Counted from the stretch's first letter, positions 17,469 through 26,289 are shown. The stretch is 64,000 bases of DNA from an uncultured Altererythrobacter sp. (GCA_947492235.1 CANLLZ010000001.1:1364001-1428000); one strand, 5' to 3'. Notes: generated by a model from the letters alone, not told the origin. Made by a program: numbers and translations.

Positions 17469-17497
17469 GGGTGACACGAGGGTTACACGTGTCACCC
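17469..17497. repeat. Perfect hairpin upstream of trpA
   Basis: A ten-base stem GGGTGACACG / CGTGTCACCC with a nine-base loop AGGGTTACA, which itself echoes the arm sequence. It lies 50 bases before the trpA start. There is no T run, so it is not a standard terminator. It could be an operator for a dimeric regulator, an RNA stability hairpin, or a repeat-family member. Confidence 0.65.
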
Positions 17498-17546
17498 TGT
17501 CCGCCATTCCTGTTCCTGCAATTCCCCAACTACAAGGTTTGTCAGC

Positions 17547-18332
17547 TTGACCCGCTTCAAAGCCGCCTTCGCCAAACCCGCCCTCGTCTGTTTCGTCACC
17601 GCCGGTGACGGTGACACGGCTGCCAATCTTGACGCTCTGGTCGAGGGCGGCGCGGATGTGATCGAGTTGGGGATGCCCTTCACCGATCCGATGGCCGATG
17701 GCCCCGCCATTCAAGAGGCGAACCTGCGCGCGCTGGGTGCGGGCACCACAACAGCAGACATTTTCGCCATCGCCGCCGCCTTCCGCGCGCGCCACCCGGA
17801 TGTGCCGCTGGTGCTGATGGGCTATGCCAATCCGATGATTCGGCGCGGGCCGGAATGGTTTGCTGACGAATGCGCCAAAGCTGGCGTGGACGGCGTGATC
17901 TGCGTGGATATTCCGCCGGAGGAAGACGAGGCCCTCGGCCCCGCTTTGCGCGCCAAGGGCATTGCGCCGATCCGCCTTGCCACCCCCACCACCGATGCCG
18001 CGCGCCTGCCCACGGTGCTGAGCGGTTCGAACGGCTTCGTTTATTACGTCTCGGTCGCCGGGATCACCGGCAAACAGCAGGCGGCGCAGGCCAGTATCGC
18101 CGATGCAGTTGCCCGGCTCAAAGCCTCCACCGAACTGCCGATTGCGGTCGGCTTCGGCGTCCGCACGCCGGAACAAGCGGGCGAAATCGCCAAGGTTGCG
18201 GACGGCGTTGTGGTCGGTTCCGCGCTGGTCGAACTGGTCGGCCAACATGGGGCAGACGCGCCGCAGCATCTCAAAGCGCTGACGGCCTCCCTTGCCAAGG
18301 CAGTGCATTCGGCGGCAAAGACACAACCATGA
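17547..18332 (+). CDS. trpA: Tryptophan synthase alpha chain
   Basis: Cleaves indole-3-glycerol phosphate to indole and glyceraldehyde 3-phosphate; 261 residues, TIM barrel. The signature [17 protein letters not shown] carries the catalytic Glu and Asp near residues 47-58, and FVTAGDGD is the conserved first strand. The C-terminal phosphate site ([10 protein letters not shown] and VVGSALVE) is intact. The start is TTG with AAGG nine bases upstream; no nearby ATG fits. Its TGA overlaps the ATG of accD (ATGA), implying coupled translation. Confidence 0.95.
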   Translation: MTRFKAAFAKPALVCFVTAGDGDTAANLDALVEGGADVIELGMPFTDPMADGPAIQEANLRALGAGTTTADIFAIAAAFRARHPDVPLVLMGYANPMIRRGPEWFADECAKAGVDGVICVDIPPEEDEALGPALRAKGIAPIRLATPTTDAARLPTVLSGSNGFVYYVSVAGITGKQQAAQASIADAVARLKASTELPIAVGFGVRTPEQAGEIAKVADGVVVGSALVELVGQHGADAPQHLKALTASLAKAVHSAAKTQP

Positions 18333-19177
18333 ACTGGATCACCCGCGTCAGAAACTCGCTCCCCTTCATGGCGAAGCGGGAAACGCCCGACAATCTTTGG
18401 GTCAAATGCCCATCCTGTCAGGAAATGCTCTTCGTCAAAGAGTACGAGGAGAGCCTGCATGTTTGCCCCAATTGCGGGCACCATGGGCGGATTAGCGCGG
18501 ACCAGCGGCTCGCCCTGCTGCTGGATGAGGGGTACACAGTGCTCCCCCAGCCGGAGGTTGCCGAAGACCCGTTGAAGTTCAAGGACAGCAAGAAATACAC
18601 CGAGCGGCTAAAACAGGCGCGCGCTAAAAACCCGCATAAAGACGCGTTTACAGTGGGTTCAGGCAGCATCCTCGATCAACCTGCGGTGATCGGCGTGCAG
18701 GATTTCGGGTTCATGGGCGGCAGCATGGGCATGGCTGTGGGCACGGCCTTCTGTGCGGGCGCTCAGGAAGCACTCGACCGTGGGTGCGGCTATATCGTCG
18801 TGACCGCAGCGGGCGGCGCGCGCATGCAGGAAGGCATTCTCAGCCTGATGCAAATGCCCAAGGCGACCGTGATGACGCGGCGCCTGAAACAGGCTGGCCT
18901 GCCTTATGTCGTGGTTCTGACCGACCCGACCACCGGCGGCGTTACGGCCAGCTATGCCATGCTGGGCGATGTGCAGATTGCCGAGCCGGGCGCTCTCATC
19001 GGCTTTGCCGGGCAGCGCGTAATTCAGGACACTATCCGCGAGCAATTACCCGAAGGCTTCCAGCGCGCGGAATATCTGCACAAGCACGGCATGGTCGACC
19101 GCGTGGTGCATCGCAGCGACCTGCGCGAGGAATTGGCGATGCTTCTGGACTATATGCAGGGCGAGGAAGCGGCTTAA
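18329..19177 (+). CDS. accD: Acetyl-CoA carboxylase carboxyltransferase subunit beta
   Basis: Beta subunit (282 residues) of the carboxyltransferase that moves CO2 from biotin to acetyl-CoA in the first step of fatty acid synthesis. A four-cysteine zinc ribbon is at residues about 30-53 (KCPSCQ and CPNCGHH). The crotonase-like carboxyltransferase core follows, with GGSMGMAVG and [10 protein letters not shown]. It overlaps trpA by four bases and precedes folC, the trpBA-accD-folC order usual in Proteobacteria. It partners with AccA, which is not in this window. Confidence 0.96.
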   Translation: MNWITRVRNSLPFMAKRETPDNLWVKCPSCQEMLFVKEYEESLHVCPNCGHHGRISADQRLALLLDEGYTVLPQPEVAEDPLKFKDSKKYTERLKQARAKNPHKDAFTVGSGSILDQPAVIGVQDFGFMGGSMGMAVGTAFCAGAQEALDRGCGYIVVTAAGGARMQEGILSLMQMPKATVMTRRLKQAGLPYVVVLTDPTTGGVTASYAMLGDVQIAEPGALIGFAGQRVIQDTIREQLPEGFQRAEYLHKHGMVDRVVHRSDLREELAMLLDYMQGEEAA

Positions 19178-19180
19178 TTT

Positions 19181-19280
19181 CTCCCCTCGCGCTTGCGGGA
19201 GGGGCCGGGGGTGGGCACGGGAACACCATGCGTAGCGCGCCCTCATTCCCACCCCTAACCCCTCCCGCAAGCGGGAGGGG
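19181..19280. repeat. Intergenic inverted repeat (type C) that carries the folC ribosome binding site
   Basis: Two arms, 19181-19215 (with CCCCTCGCGCTTGCGGGAGG) and 19248-19280 (with CCCCTCCCGCAAGCGGGAGG), are near-complements, and each is a small palindrome. The right arm ends in GGGAGGGG, which sits eight bases before the ATG of folC and must serve as its Shine-Dalgarno sequence. Folding of the repeat could therefore hide or expose that site. Confidence 0.75.
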
Positions 19281-19286
19281 AACCTG

Positions 19287-20651
19287 ATGGATTTCGCACA
19301 ATCGGACAGCCCCGCAGTGCAAGCGCAGCTGGACCGGCTGGCTGCACTGAGCGTGCCAGACGGACGGCTGGGACTGGAGACAATCCGCGCGCTGCTGGAC
19401 CGACTCGGCAATCCGCATCGCAAACTACCGCCGACCTTCCACGTCGCGGGGACCAATGGCAAAGGCTCCACCTGCGCCTTCCTGCGCGCGATGCTGGAGG
19501 CGGACGGCAAGCGGGTGCACGTCACCACCAGCCCGCATCTGGTGCGCTATAACGAGCGTATCCGGCTGGCCGGAAAGCTGATCGAGGACGACGCGCTGGC
19601 GGCGCTGCTGGAGGAGGTCCTCAATGCGGGCGAGGACCTGAACCCCAGCTTCTTCGAAGTCACCATCGCCGCCGCCTTCCTCGCCTTTAGCCGCACACCT
19701 GCGGACGTATGCGTGGTCGAAGTAGGCCTAGGCGGAAGGTTTGATGCGACGAATGTTATCGAACACCCTGCGGTATGCGGGATTGCGACGCTTGGCATAG
19801 ACCACGAGCGGTTCCTACTTGCCCCGGAAGAGGGCACACCTGACGATCCCATCGCGCGGATTGCTTTTGAGAAGGCGGGCATTGCTAAACGGGGTGCTGC
19901 GTTGGTGACCCAGACCTATTCTGAGGGAGCCAACCGTGAAATACGGATCGCTGCGGCGAAACACCAGACACCATTGGCCATGCGCGGTGATGGTTGGACC
20001 ATCGACGTCACGGACCGGCTGAAATACAGTGACAATCGGGGAAAGCTGGACCTGCCCCTGCCCGCCATGTTCGGCGAACATCAAGCGGAAAATGCCGGCT
20101 TGGCAATCGCAATGTTGCGCAATCAAAGCGTACTCTCAATCAGCAACGTAGCGATGGCCGAGGGGCTGCAAACGGCGCATTGGCCTGCAAGAATGCAGCG
20201 GCTGACCGACGGACCGCTTATGGATATTGATGCCGGGTTCGATGTCTGGGTCGATGGCGGCCACAATGCGAATGCGGCGGCGGCGATCAGACAAACTTTG
20301 TCCAAAGAAAGCCGGCTGATAAACTTCACCGAAGACGGGCCAAAAATCAGCGTCATTCTGGGTATGCTTCGCAATAAAAACGTGCCGGAGTTCATTCACA
20401 CGATTGCGCCAATAACGCGAACATTGGTCGGTGTACCGGTGCCAGGCCATGATCATCACGAGCCGGGTGCAATCCGTGCAATAGCGAAGGAAGCGGGCAT
20501 CGCTGGCCATGGTGCGGCAGACGACGTGACAAGCGCGTTGAACATGCTCAACACCGGCAGGCCCCATGACGAATGGCAACCTGTCGCCGTATTGGGGTCG
20601 CTATATCTCGCCGGCGAAGTCCTGCGGCTCAATGACGAACTGCCCGACTAA
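19287..20651 (+). CDS. folC: Bifunctional folylpolyglutamate synthase / dihydrofolate synthase
   Basis: Mur-ligase-type enzyme of 454 residues that adds glutamate to dihydropteroate and to folates. The ATP-binding P-loop VAGTNGKGST is near residues 53-62, and the TTSPHLVRYNERI segment and VEVGLGGRFDATNVI that follow bind folate and magnesium. The C-terminal ligase domain contains DGGHNANAA. The length is normal. Base composition falls in the second half: 19441-19500 has 41 G+C of 60, but 20341-20400 only 26 of 60, which suggests a mosaic allele. The gene ends directly against the convergent ampG gene with no gap. Confidence 0.95.
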   Translation: MDFAQSDSPAVQAQLDRLAALSVPDGRLGLETIRALLDRLGNPHRKLPPTFHVAGTNGKGSTCAFLRAMLEADGKRVHVTTSPHLVRYNERIRLAGKLIEDDALAALLEEVLNAGEDLNPSFFEVTIAAAFLAFSRTPADVCVVEVGLGGRFDATNVIEHPAVCGIATLGIDHERFLLAPEEGTPDDPIARIAFEKAGIAKRGAALVTQTYSEGANREIRIAAAKHQTPLAMRGDGWTIDVTDRLKYSDNRGKLDLPLPAMFGEHQAENAGLAIAMLRNQSVLSISNVAMAEGLQTAHWPARMQRLTDGPLMDIDAGFDVWVDGGHNANAAAAIRQTLSKESRLINFTEDGPKISVILGMLRNKNVPEFIHTIAPITRTLVGVPVPGHDHHEPGAIRAIAKEAGIAGHGAADDVTSALNMLNTGRPHDEWQPVAVLGSLYLAGEVLRLNDELPD

Positions 20652-22421
20652 TCACTCTGCCGGGTCGGCACTCAATTTCGGATCGGGAGCAACAACCCCA
20701 GACGCCTTGCCCAGCCGCGCCTGCCGAATCCATTCGATAATGCACAGCACCACGGCGCCCATCCCGATTAAGGTGGTCAGGATGAAAACATCGTAGTAGC
20801 TCTGTTCCTCGATCATCTGGCCCAGCGCGCCGCGCCCCAGCGTGCCGACCAGCAGCGTGAGCGAGGACAGCAGCGCATATTGCACCGCGCTGTATCCCTT
20901 CGAGACGATGCTGGAGAGGTAGGCGACGAACGCAGCGCCCGCGATACCGACAGCGATATTCTCGCCGGCAATCGCCATCATCAACGTCGCCAGCCGGTCG
21001 TCCCCGCCCAGCGCCCCGACAGCCCAAGTGAAGCCCGTCATATCGGCGAACGCCTGCACGCGCTCGCCGCCGATGGCCAGATCGGCGTAAAGCAGGTTGG
21101 TAATCGCCGCGAGAAATGCGCCCAGAGTGAGCGTGACCATCCGGCCAATTGCGGTCAGCAGATACCCGCCCAGCGCCAGACCAACTAGCAGCGCCCCGAC
21201 ACCGAAGAACTTGGAAGCCACGGCCACCTCGTCCTTCGTATATTCCAGCTCGCCGAGATAGAACGGGTAGGCAAATGTGCCCCAAATCGCGTCGGTGATG
21301 CGGTAGGTCAGCACCAGTGCGATGACGATGATGATCGCCCAGCCCAGCCGCCCGATCAAATCGGTCAGCGGCAGAACCAGAGCGCGATAAAGATGGTCCA
21401 TCGCGCGGTCACCGGTCGATGTTGCAGCGTAGTGCCCGGTCTGGGATGCGGAGCCATCCTCGCCACCTGCCGGAATAACGTATTTCCCGCGCTTGCGCGC
21501 GCTTTCCAGCCATGCCGCCACCATCGCCGGCAACACCACGGTAGCGATCACAATGAGTGGTCCCATGTTGGAAATAAACTCGACCGAATCCGGCCGCGCA
21601 TCAGGGTCACTCGACAGGCTGCGGACCATGAACACACCGACCGTCACCAGTGCCCAGCCCCACAGCAGGGCCACGATGGCCAGCGCCGTCATGCGGACCT
21701 TGGGCAGCATCTGGCCAGCCACGCGCAGGCCGTAAGGATCATCGCCCAACGCCGCCTGATCGGCCGCCATGTCCGCCGCGTTGGCATCGGGTGCCCACAG
21801 TCCGGCGAAACCAACTGCCAGCATCGTCAGCCCCATGCCGAAATAGGTCGCTGGCCAGCCTACCCGCTCTGCCGCGAACAGTGCCAGCGCACCGCCGACC
21901 AGCGCGGCAATGCGGTATCCCATCTGATAGACGGTGGAGAGGATATCGATGGTCGCGACATCATCCGCCACATCCACGCGCCATGCGTCGATCACCACGT
22001 CCTGCGTCGCGCTGGCAAAGGCCGCGAGGCCAGCGAGCAGGCTGAAAATACCGATGGTGGAATTGCTCGGCGTGATAAAGCTGAGCGCCACAAGTGCGCC
22101 GCCGATCACCAGCTGCGCGGTGACGATCCACTGCTTGCGCTTGCCCAGTCTGCTGACGAACGGAATATCCACTCGGTCAAGCGCGGGCGACCACAGGAAT
22201 TTGAACGCGTAGGCAAGCCCGATCAGCGAAAAGACCCCCATCGTCTCCAGATCGATATCGCCCGCATCCGACAGCCACGCATACAGCGTGCCCAGAACCA
22301 GCGCATAGGGCAGGCCCGCAGCAAAGCCGAACAGCAGCATGTATCCGGTCTTGGGCTGCTTCAGTGCGGCAAGTACCGCGCGCCATCCCGGCTTGCCCTG
22401 TTTTGCTGCTGCATCCGCCAT
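20652..22421 (-). CDS. ampG: AmpG-type muropeptide permease (MFS)
   Basis: Major facilitator protein of 589 residues with about 12-14 membrane helices. The N-terminus QPKTGYMLLFGFAAGLPYAL and the motifs GTLYAWLSDAGDI, WSPALDRV and ATQDVVIDAWRVD are typical of AmpG. AmpG imports GlcNAc-anhydroMurNAc muropeptides for cell-wall recycling, and in species with AmpR this feeds beta-lactamase induction; no ampR gene is seen here. A longer cytoplasmic loop (about residues 325-350) makes the protein bigger than the E. coli one. It is transcribed towards folC and divergently from the Rieske oxygenase. Confidence 0.87.
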   Translation of the reverse strand: MADAAAKQGKPGWRAVLAALKQPKTGYMLLFGFAAGLPYALVLGTLYAWLSDAGDIDLETMGVFSLIGLAYAFKFLWSPALDRVDIPFVSRLGKRKQWIVTAQLVIGGALVALSFITPSNSTIGIFSLLAGLAAFASATQDVVIDAWRVDVADDVATIDILSTVYQMGYRIAALVGGALALFAAERVGWPATYFGMGLTMLAVGFAGLWAPDANAADMAADQAALGDDPYGLRVAGQMLPKVRMTALAIVALLWGWALVTVGVFMVRSLSSDPDARPDSVEFISNMGPLIVIATVVLPAMVAAWLESARKRGKYVIPAGGEDGSASQTGHYAATSTGDRAMDHLYRALVLPLTDLIGRLGWAIIIVIALVLTYRITDAIWGTFAYPFYLGELEYTKDEVAVASKFFGVGALLVGLALGGYLLTAIGRMVTLTLGAFLAAITNLLYADLAIGGERVQAFADMTGFTWAVGALGGDDRLATLMMAIAGENIAVGIAGAAFVAYLSSIVSKGYSAVQYALLSSLTLLVGTLGRGALGQMIEEQSYYDVFILTTLIGMGAVVLCIIEWIRQARLGKASGVVAPDPKLSADPAE

Positions 22422-22513
22422 TGTCGTCCCGTCCCTTTATTCCCGCAGGATATGCTGTAATCCTTAGTGCCAAGCCGCGCCAAGGCAAAGGCGCAGAGCG
22501 AGGAGTATCGGGG

Positions 22514-23680
22514 ATGAGCGATGTGCAGACGGTGAACCGGGGCGGCAGCCCCACGCCCGGCCAGACCGCTCTCGCACGCCGGATTGCGGACGGGACGGTC
22601 GATCCAAGACGCTCCACCACGATCCAGACTGTGCCCGCCAGCGATTACACCGATCCGGCCCGGTGGGAGCGCGAGAAAACCGCTCTGTTTGAAAAACTGC
22701 CGCAAGTCATCGCGCCCTCTGCCCTGTTGCCGGACCTTGACATGGCAGTGCCGCATGACGCCACCAGTCGCCCCTTGCTTTTGACCCGCGATTCAGATGG
22801 CAAGGCGCATGTCTTCCTCAATGTCTGTCGCCACCGCGGCACCCGTCTGGTGGAGGGCGAGGAAAGCCAATGCGCGAAGCGGCTGGTGTGCCCTTATCAC
22901 GCATGGACCTACCGGCTGGATGGCAAGTTGCTCGCCCTGCCCCGGCCCGAAACCTTTCCCGGCCTCGACAAGAGCGAGATGGGCCTAGTGGAGCTGCCCA
23001 GCATGGAAGAAGGCGGGCTGATCTGGTTCTCTCCCGACCCACAAGCCGACTTCACCGATGCGCAGGCGATCAGCGAAGATATGGCCGCCTTCGGCACTGC
23101 AGAGCATCACCTGTTCCGGCGCAAGTTGCACACCGTGCATGGCAACTGGAAACTCATCATGGATGCTTTTCTGGAAAGCTATCATGTCACCCGGCTGCAC
23201 GCGAACACTATCGGGCCGTTCTTCAAGGACGGGATCACTTCCGGCGACACGGTCGGCCCGCATATGCGCAGCGCGGTGGGCCGCTTGGAGGAGATGGAGA
23301 ATATCGATCTGAACGACATGGCGGCGCTGCGCCGCGTGGTCACTTTCGCCTATCAATTGCTGCCCGCCACCATCGTGATCCCCAGTCCCGACTACCTCAA
23401 CATCATGGTTCTGATGCCGCAATCGGAGAAGCTGACGCTGGTGGAGGATTTCATGCTGATCCCCGAAGCCCCTGCGACGGACAAGGCCCGCGATCATTGG
23501 GAAAGAAGCTGGGCACTACTGGATGGCGGCGTGTTTGCCAGCGAAGACTTCCGCGCGGCGGAACTGGGCCAGCAGGGCCTTTCCAGCGGCGCGATCGGCC
23601 ATGTGACGCTCGGAACGCTGGAAGGGGGCGTGCGCGCTTTCGCAGATATTGTCTCACAGGCGTTGCGGGCTGCCAATTGA
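22514..23680 (+). CDS. Rieske-type ring-hydroxylating oxygenase, alpha subunit
   Basis: Protein of 388 residues. The Rieske [2Fe-2S] ligands are Cys105 and His107 (CRHRG) and Cys126 and His129 (CPYHAW). The mononuclear iron site of the catalytic domain includes His224 and His229 in DAFLESYHVTRLH, with Asp217 as the electron bridge. Family members hydroxylate or demethylate aromatic rings, betaines or sterols using a separate reductase. No beta subunit, ferredoxin or reductase gene is adjacent, so it is probably a homotrimeric alpha-only type with partners elsewhere. AGGAG lies eight bases before the ATG. The substrate is unknown. Confidence 0.85.
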   Translation: MSDVQTVNRGGSPTPGQTALARRIADGTVDPRRSTTIQTVPASDYTDPARWEREKTALFEKLPQVIAPSALLPDLDMAVPHDATSRPLLLTRDSDGKAHVFLNVCRHRGTRLVEGEESQCAKRLVCPYHAWTYRLDGKLLALPRPETFPGLDKSEMGLVELPSMEEGGLIWFSPDPQADFTDAQAISEDMAAFGTAEHHLFRRKLHTVHGNWKLIMDAFLESYHVTRLHANTIGPFFKDGITSGDTVGPHMRSAVGRLEEMENIDLNDMAALRRVVTFAYQLLPATIVIPSPDYLNIMVLMPQSEKLTLVEDFMLIPEAPATDKARDHWERSWALLDGGVFASEDFRAAELGQQGLSSGAIGHVTLGTLEGGVRAFADIVSQALRAAN

Positions 23681-23701
23681 AGGCCTAACCCGCGCCGCAC
23701 C

Positions 23702-24487
23702 ATGGCCCACAAAGAAACCCGCTCGCCCGACCGCCCCGCCGGCGACCGCATTGCCAAGCTGCTGGCCCGCGCGGGCGTTGCCAGCCGGCGCGAGGTGGAG
23801 CGGATGATTGGCGAAGGACGCGTCTCGCTCCACGGCAAAGTGATCGAAACGCCAGCGACGTTCCTCGAAAGTCTGCGCGGTATCACGGTTGACGGAAACC
23901 CCGTTGGCAAGGCGGAACCGACACGGCTGTTTGCCTTTCACAAGCCTGTTGGCCTGCTGACGGCAGAGCGCGATTTCTCGGGTCGCCCGACGATCTATGA
24001 CGCGCTGCGCAATGCTCTGCCCCAAGATACGCCGCGCCTGATGCCGGTCGGGCGGCTGGACATGAACACCGAAGGGCTGCTGCTGCTGACCAATGATGGC
24101 GGCCTGAAACGGCAGATGGAATTGCCCTCTTCCGGCATCCCCCGCACCTATCGCGCGCGCACCTATGGCGACATCGCCGAAAGCGATCTGCACGGCCTTA
24201 TGGAAGGCATTACCATCGACGGTGTGCGCTACGGTGAAATCGACGCCGATATCGAGCGGGGCGGTGGCAAGCAGGGCGCAAACAAATGGATCGTGATGAC
24301 CATCACCGAAGGAAAGAACCGAGAGGTTCGCCGGGTGCTGGAGCATTTCGGCCTCAAAGTCAGCCGCCTGATCCGCACATCCTACGGCCCGTTTGATTTG
24401 GCCGACCTGCCGCGCGGCGCTGCGGTGGAGATTGCGAAGCAGGACATCGGACGCTTCCGCTCCAGCTTGCCGAAAGGCACCAAGTGA
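23702..24487 (+). CDS. rluB: Pseudouridine synthase, RsuA/RluB family
   Basis: Protein of 261 residues. An S4 RNA-binding domain (RIAKLLARAGVASRREVERMI, about residues 16-36) precedes the catalytic domain with the RsuA/RluB signature MPVGRLDMNTEGLLLLTNDG, where the Asp attacks the uridine. Isomerisation of a U in 23S rRNA (RluB, position 2605 in E. coli) is the best guess; RluE or RluF-like specificity cannot be excluded. Its TGA overlaps the GTG start of rsmD, so two rRNA-modification genes are coupled. Confidence 0.85.
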   Translation: MAHKETRSPDRPAGDRIAKLLARAGVASRREVERMIGEGRVSLHGKVIETPATFLESLRGITVDGNPVGKAEPTRLFAFHKPVGLLTAERDFSGRPTIYDALRNALPQDTPRLMPVGRLDMNTEGLLLLTNDGGLKRQMELPSSGIPRTYRARTYGDIAESDLHGLMEGITIDGVRYGEIDADIERGGGKQGANKWIVMTITEGKNREVRRVLEHFGLKVSRLIRTSYGPFDLADLPRGAAVEIAKQDIGRFRSSLPKGTK

Positions 24488-25026
24488 GGATCATTGCGGG
24501 CGATTGGCGCGGGCGCAAACTGACCGCGCCCAAGGGTGAGGCGACCCGCCCCACCGCCGACCGGACCCGCGAAACCCTGTTCAACATGCTCACGAGCCGC
24601 CTCGGCACATTCGAGGGGCTATCGGTCGCGGACCTGTTTGCGGGATCCGGCGCGCTCGGCCTCGAAGCCATGTCACGCGGTGCGGCGCATTGTCTGTTTG
24701 TGGAGCAGGAGAAGCCTGCACTGGATGCGATCCGCGCCAACATCACTGCGCTCGATGCCCGCGCGCGCGCCACCGTCAGCGCCGGCTCGGTAATGGCATT
24801 GGGGCCCGCCAAGGCTCCGCATGATCTGCTGCTGCTGGATCCGCCCTATGGCACAGGTGCAGCCAATGTGGCGCTCGACCGGATGATCCGCCTCGGCTGG
24901 GTCGGCGAGGCAACCTGGGTGGCGGTGGAAACGGCCGCCACAGAAGATGTCGAGGTCCGCCTGCTCAGCGCTGAGAAGAAACGCAAAGTCGGCAAGGCGA
25001 AGATTACCCTGCTGCGGCTGGCCTAA
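24484..25026 (+). CDS. rsmD: 16S rRNA (guanine(966)-N(2))-methyltransferase
   Basis: SAM-dependent enzyme of 180 residues that methylates G966 in 16S rRNA. The conserved N-terminus RIIAGDWRGRKL is present, the SAM motif is DLFAGSGALGLEAMSRGA at about residues 45-62, and the catalytic motif is LLDPPYGTG near residue 118. It starts at GTG overlapping rluB (GTGA). Its stop TAA overlaps the stop of the convergent GFA-type gene by four bases (25023-25026). Confidence 0.92.
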   Translation: MRIIAGDWRGRKLTAPKGEATRPTADRTRETLFNMLTSRLGTFEGLSVADLFAGSGALGLEAMSRGAAHCLFVEQEKPALDAIRANITALDARARATVSAGSVMALGPAKAPHDLLLLDPPYGTGAANVALDRMIRLGWVGEATWVAVETAATEDVEVRLLSAEKKRKVGKAKITLLRLA

Positions 25027-25433
25027 TCGGTCTGGCCATCTTGCGGAGGAAACCGCTCGAACTGCGCCAGATGATGCGCATCCGCCATCCAGCCAACCCG
25101 CTCTGCCGTCTGGATATGGCACTCCGGCGGCAGCTCATCAGGCTCGTCCAGCGTGCCGGTTTTCACATCGACCATGCCGGGCAGCATCGCCTCGTTGGAA
25201 TAGAACAGCCCAGTGCCGCACTGGATGCAAAAATGCCGACGCGCATCTTCCGAGCTGGCATAGGTGCTGATCTCTCCGGAAATCGACAGCTGGTCATCGC
25301 GCATCATGGCCCAACCCGTCATCGGCGCGCCGGAAGACCGGCGGCAATCGACACAGTGGCACAGTGCGTGGTTCAGCGGCTCGCCCTCGATCTCGTAACG
25401 GATCGCTCCGCAATGGCATCCCCCTGTCAGCAT
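25023..25433 (-). CDS. GFA (CENP-V type) zinc-binding protein
   Basis: Protein of about 136 residues from the glutathione-dependent formaldehyde-activating enzyme family. Its zinc-binding cysteines are in GGCHCGAIRYE, CHCVDCRRSSG and FCIQCGTGLFY. The fold is certain, but only a few members have been tested, and most, like this one, are of unknown substrate. I use the ATG of MLTGGCHCG; an ATG six codons earlier is also in frame. The 3' end overlaps that of rsmD. Confidence 0.82.
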   Translation of the reverse strand: MLTGGCHCGAIRYEIEGEPLNHALCHCVDCRRSSGAPMTGWAMMRDDQLSISGEISTYASSEDARRHFCIQCGTGLFYSNEAMLPGMVDVKTGTLDEPDELPPECHIQTAERVGWMADAHHLAQFERFPPQDGQTD

Positions 25434-25559
25434 CCCGTCACTCCCTCGCAAAACGTTGCGGGCACTAAGACAGGTGCACGCCGGAACGGCAAGGGTGCTG
25501 TGTTATGGCAATCACAGCCTGCGGTCCCGGCGCACAGATGTCGGCGCTATAGACTGGCG

Positions 25560-26033
25560 CTAGCTGGGGCTGTGATCGTCCACCTCTGTCATCGGGCGAT
25601 CCATGGGTTCTTCCATTGGCTCGACCATTGGCTCCGGCGGAGCGGAAGGCGCATCAGGCGCTGATCCCACGGGCGGTTGGCTGGCGAGCATTTGCTGCTC
25701 CAGCCTGCTCCAGGCCGTCTCTTGCTCGTCTACCGCCATGCCGATCAGTGTCAGCCGGTCACCATCGCTCAGCATCCAGAACACTTCCTGACGCGGCGGG
25801 GTCAGCGTCCAGTAATAGCTCTTCGCTTCATCCGGCCAGCCATCGAACGTGGCCTGCCGCTCCTGCGGCCACAGCCCGTAGACACGCATCTGCTCGGGCG
25901 ACATTTCACCCATGCTCGCCGCATCAGCAGGTGGTGCAGGCGGCGGCGCACCCTCCTGCGCGGCCAATGGACCTGCTGCGCCAATAGCTGCAGCAGCACA
26001 AATTCTCATCATCTTACGCATTGGATTCTCCAT
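25560..26033 (-). CDS. Secreted protein of unknown function with Pro/Met/Glu-rich tail
   Basis: Protein of 157 residues with a signal peptide (MRKMMRICAAAAIGAAGPLAAQ). The mature part has a Pro/Ala-rich linker, then a conserved-looking core (EQMRVYGLWPQERQATFDGW through RQEVFWMLSDGDRL), and ends in a low-complexity tail with the recurring unit EPM (PMVEPMEEPMDRPM). I recognise no named domain. It is probably periplasmic. Either the ATG at 26033 or one four codons later may be the start. It is divergent from the UvrD helicase gene. Confidence 0.7.
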   Translation of the reverse strand: MENPMRKMMRICAAAAIGAAGPLAAQEGAPPPAPPADAASMGEMSPEQMRVYGLWPQERQATFDGWPDEAKSYYWTLTPPRQEVFWMLSDGDRLTLIGMAVDEQETAWSRLEQQMLASQPPVGSAPDAPSAPPEPMVEPMEEPMDRPMTEVDDHSPS

Positions 26034-26289
26034 AATTCAGGGAAACCCAAACGTTACGAACGCGACCCGTTCGGTGGCCCCATTTTCCAATTGCCATCGA
26101 ACAAGTCCGTGTTCGGCGATCCGCGTCGAGACTGCAATGGAGCGGCGGAGGCCCGGTCGCGCGGCAAGCCCGTTTGGCCCGCTATCGTGCAAATTTCGCG
26201 ATGAGCACCTGCAAGCCTTTTCATCCACCGCGTTAGGCCACAATATCTTGCCCAGCCGCCCGGCGTTCCCTAACTGTTCACCTGATCGC

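Larger units (their letters stand above)
17235..17546 (+). other. Long trpB-trpA spacer with repeats
   Basis: A stretch of 312 bases between the small membrane gene and trpA with no convincing gene. It holds an inverted GC-rich repeat (17245-17329) and a strong hairpin (17469-17497). The last 50 bases carry the trpA ribosome binding site (AAGG, nine bases ahead of the TTG). A promoter for trpA-accD is likely here because of the distance from trpB, but I cannot assign boxes with confidence. Confidence 0.6.

Noticed and set aside
26058-26072. GAAC-N7-GTTC near the uvrD promoter as a LexA box
   Set aside because: The half-sites are inverted, whereas the alphaproteobacterial box is a direct repeat GTTC-N7-GTTC.
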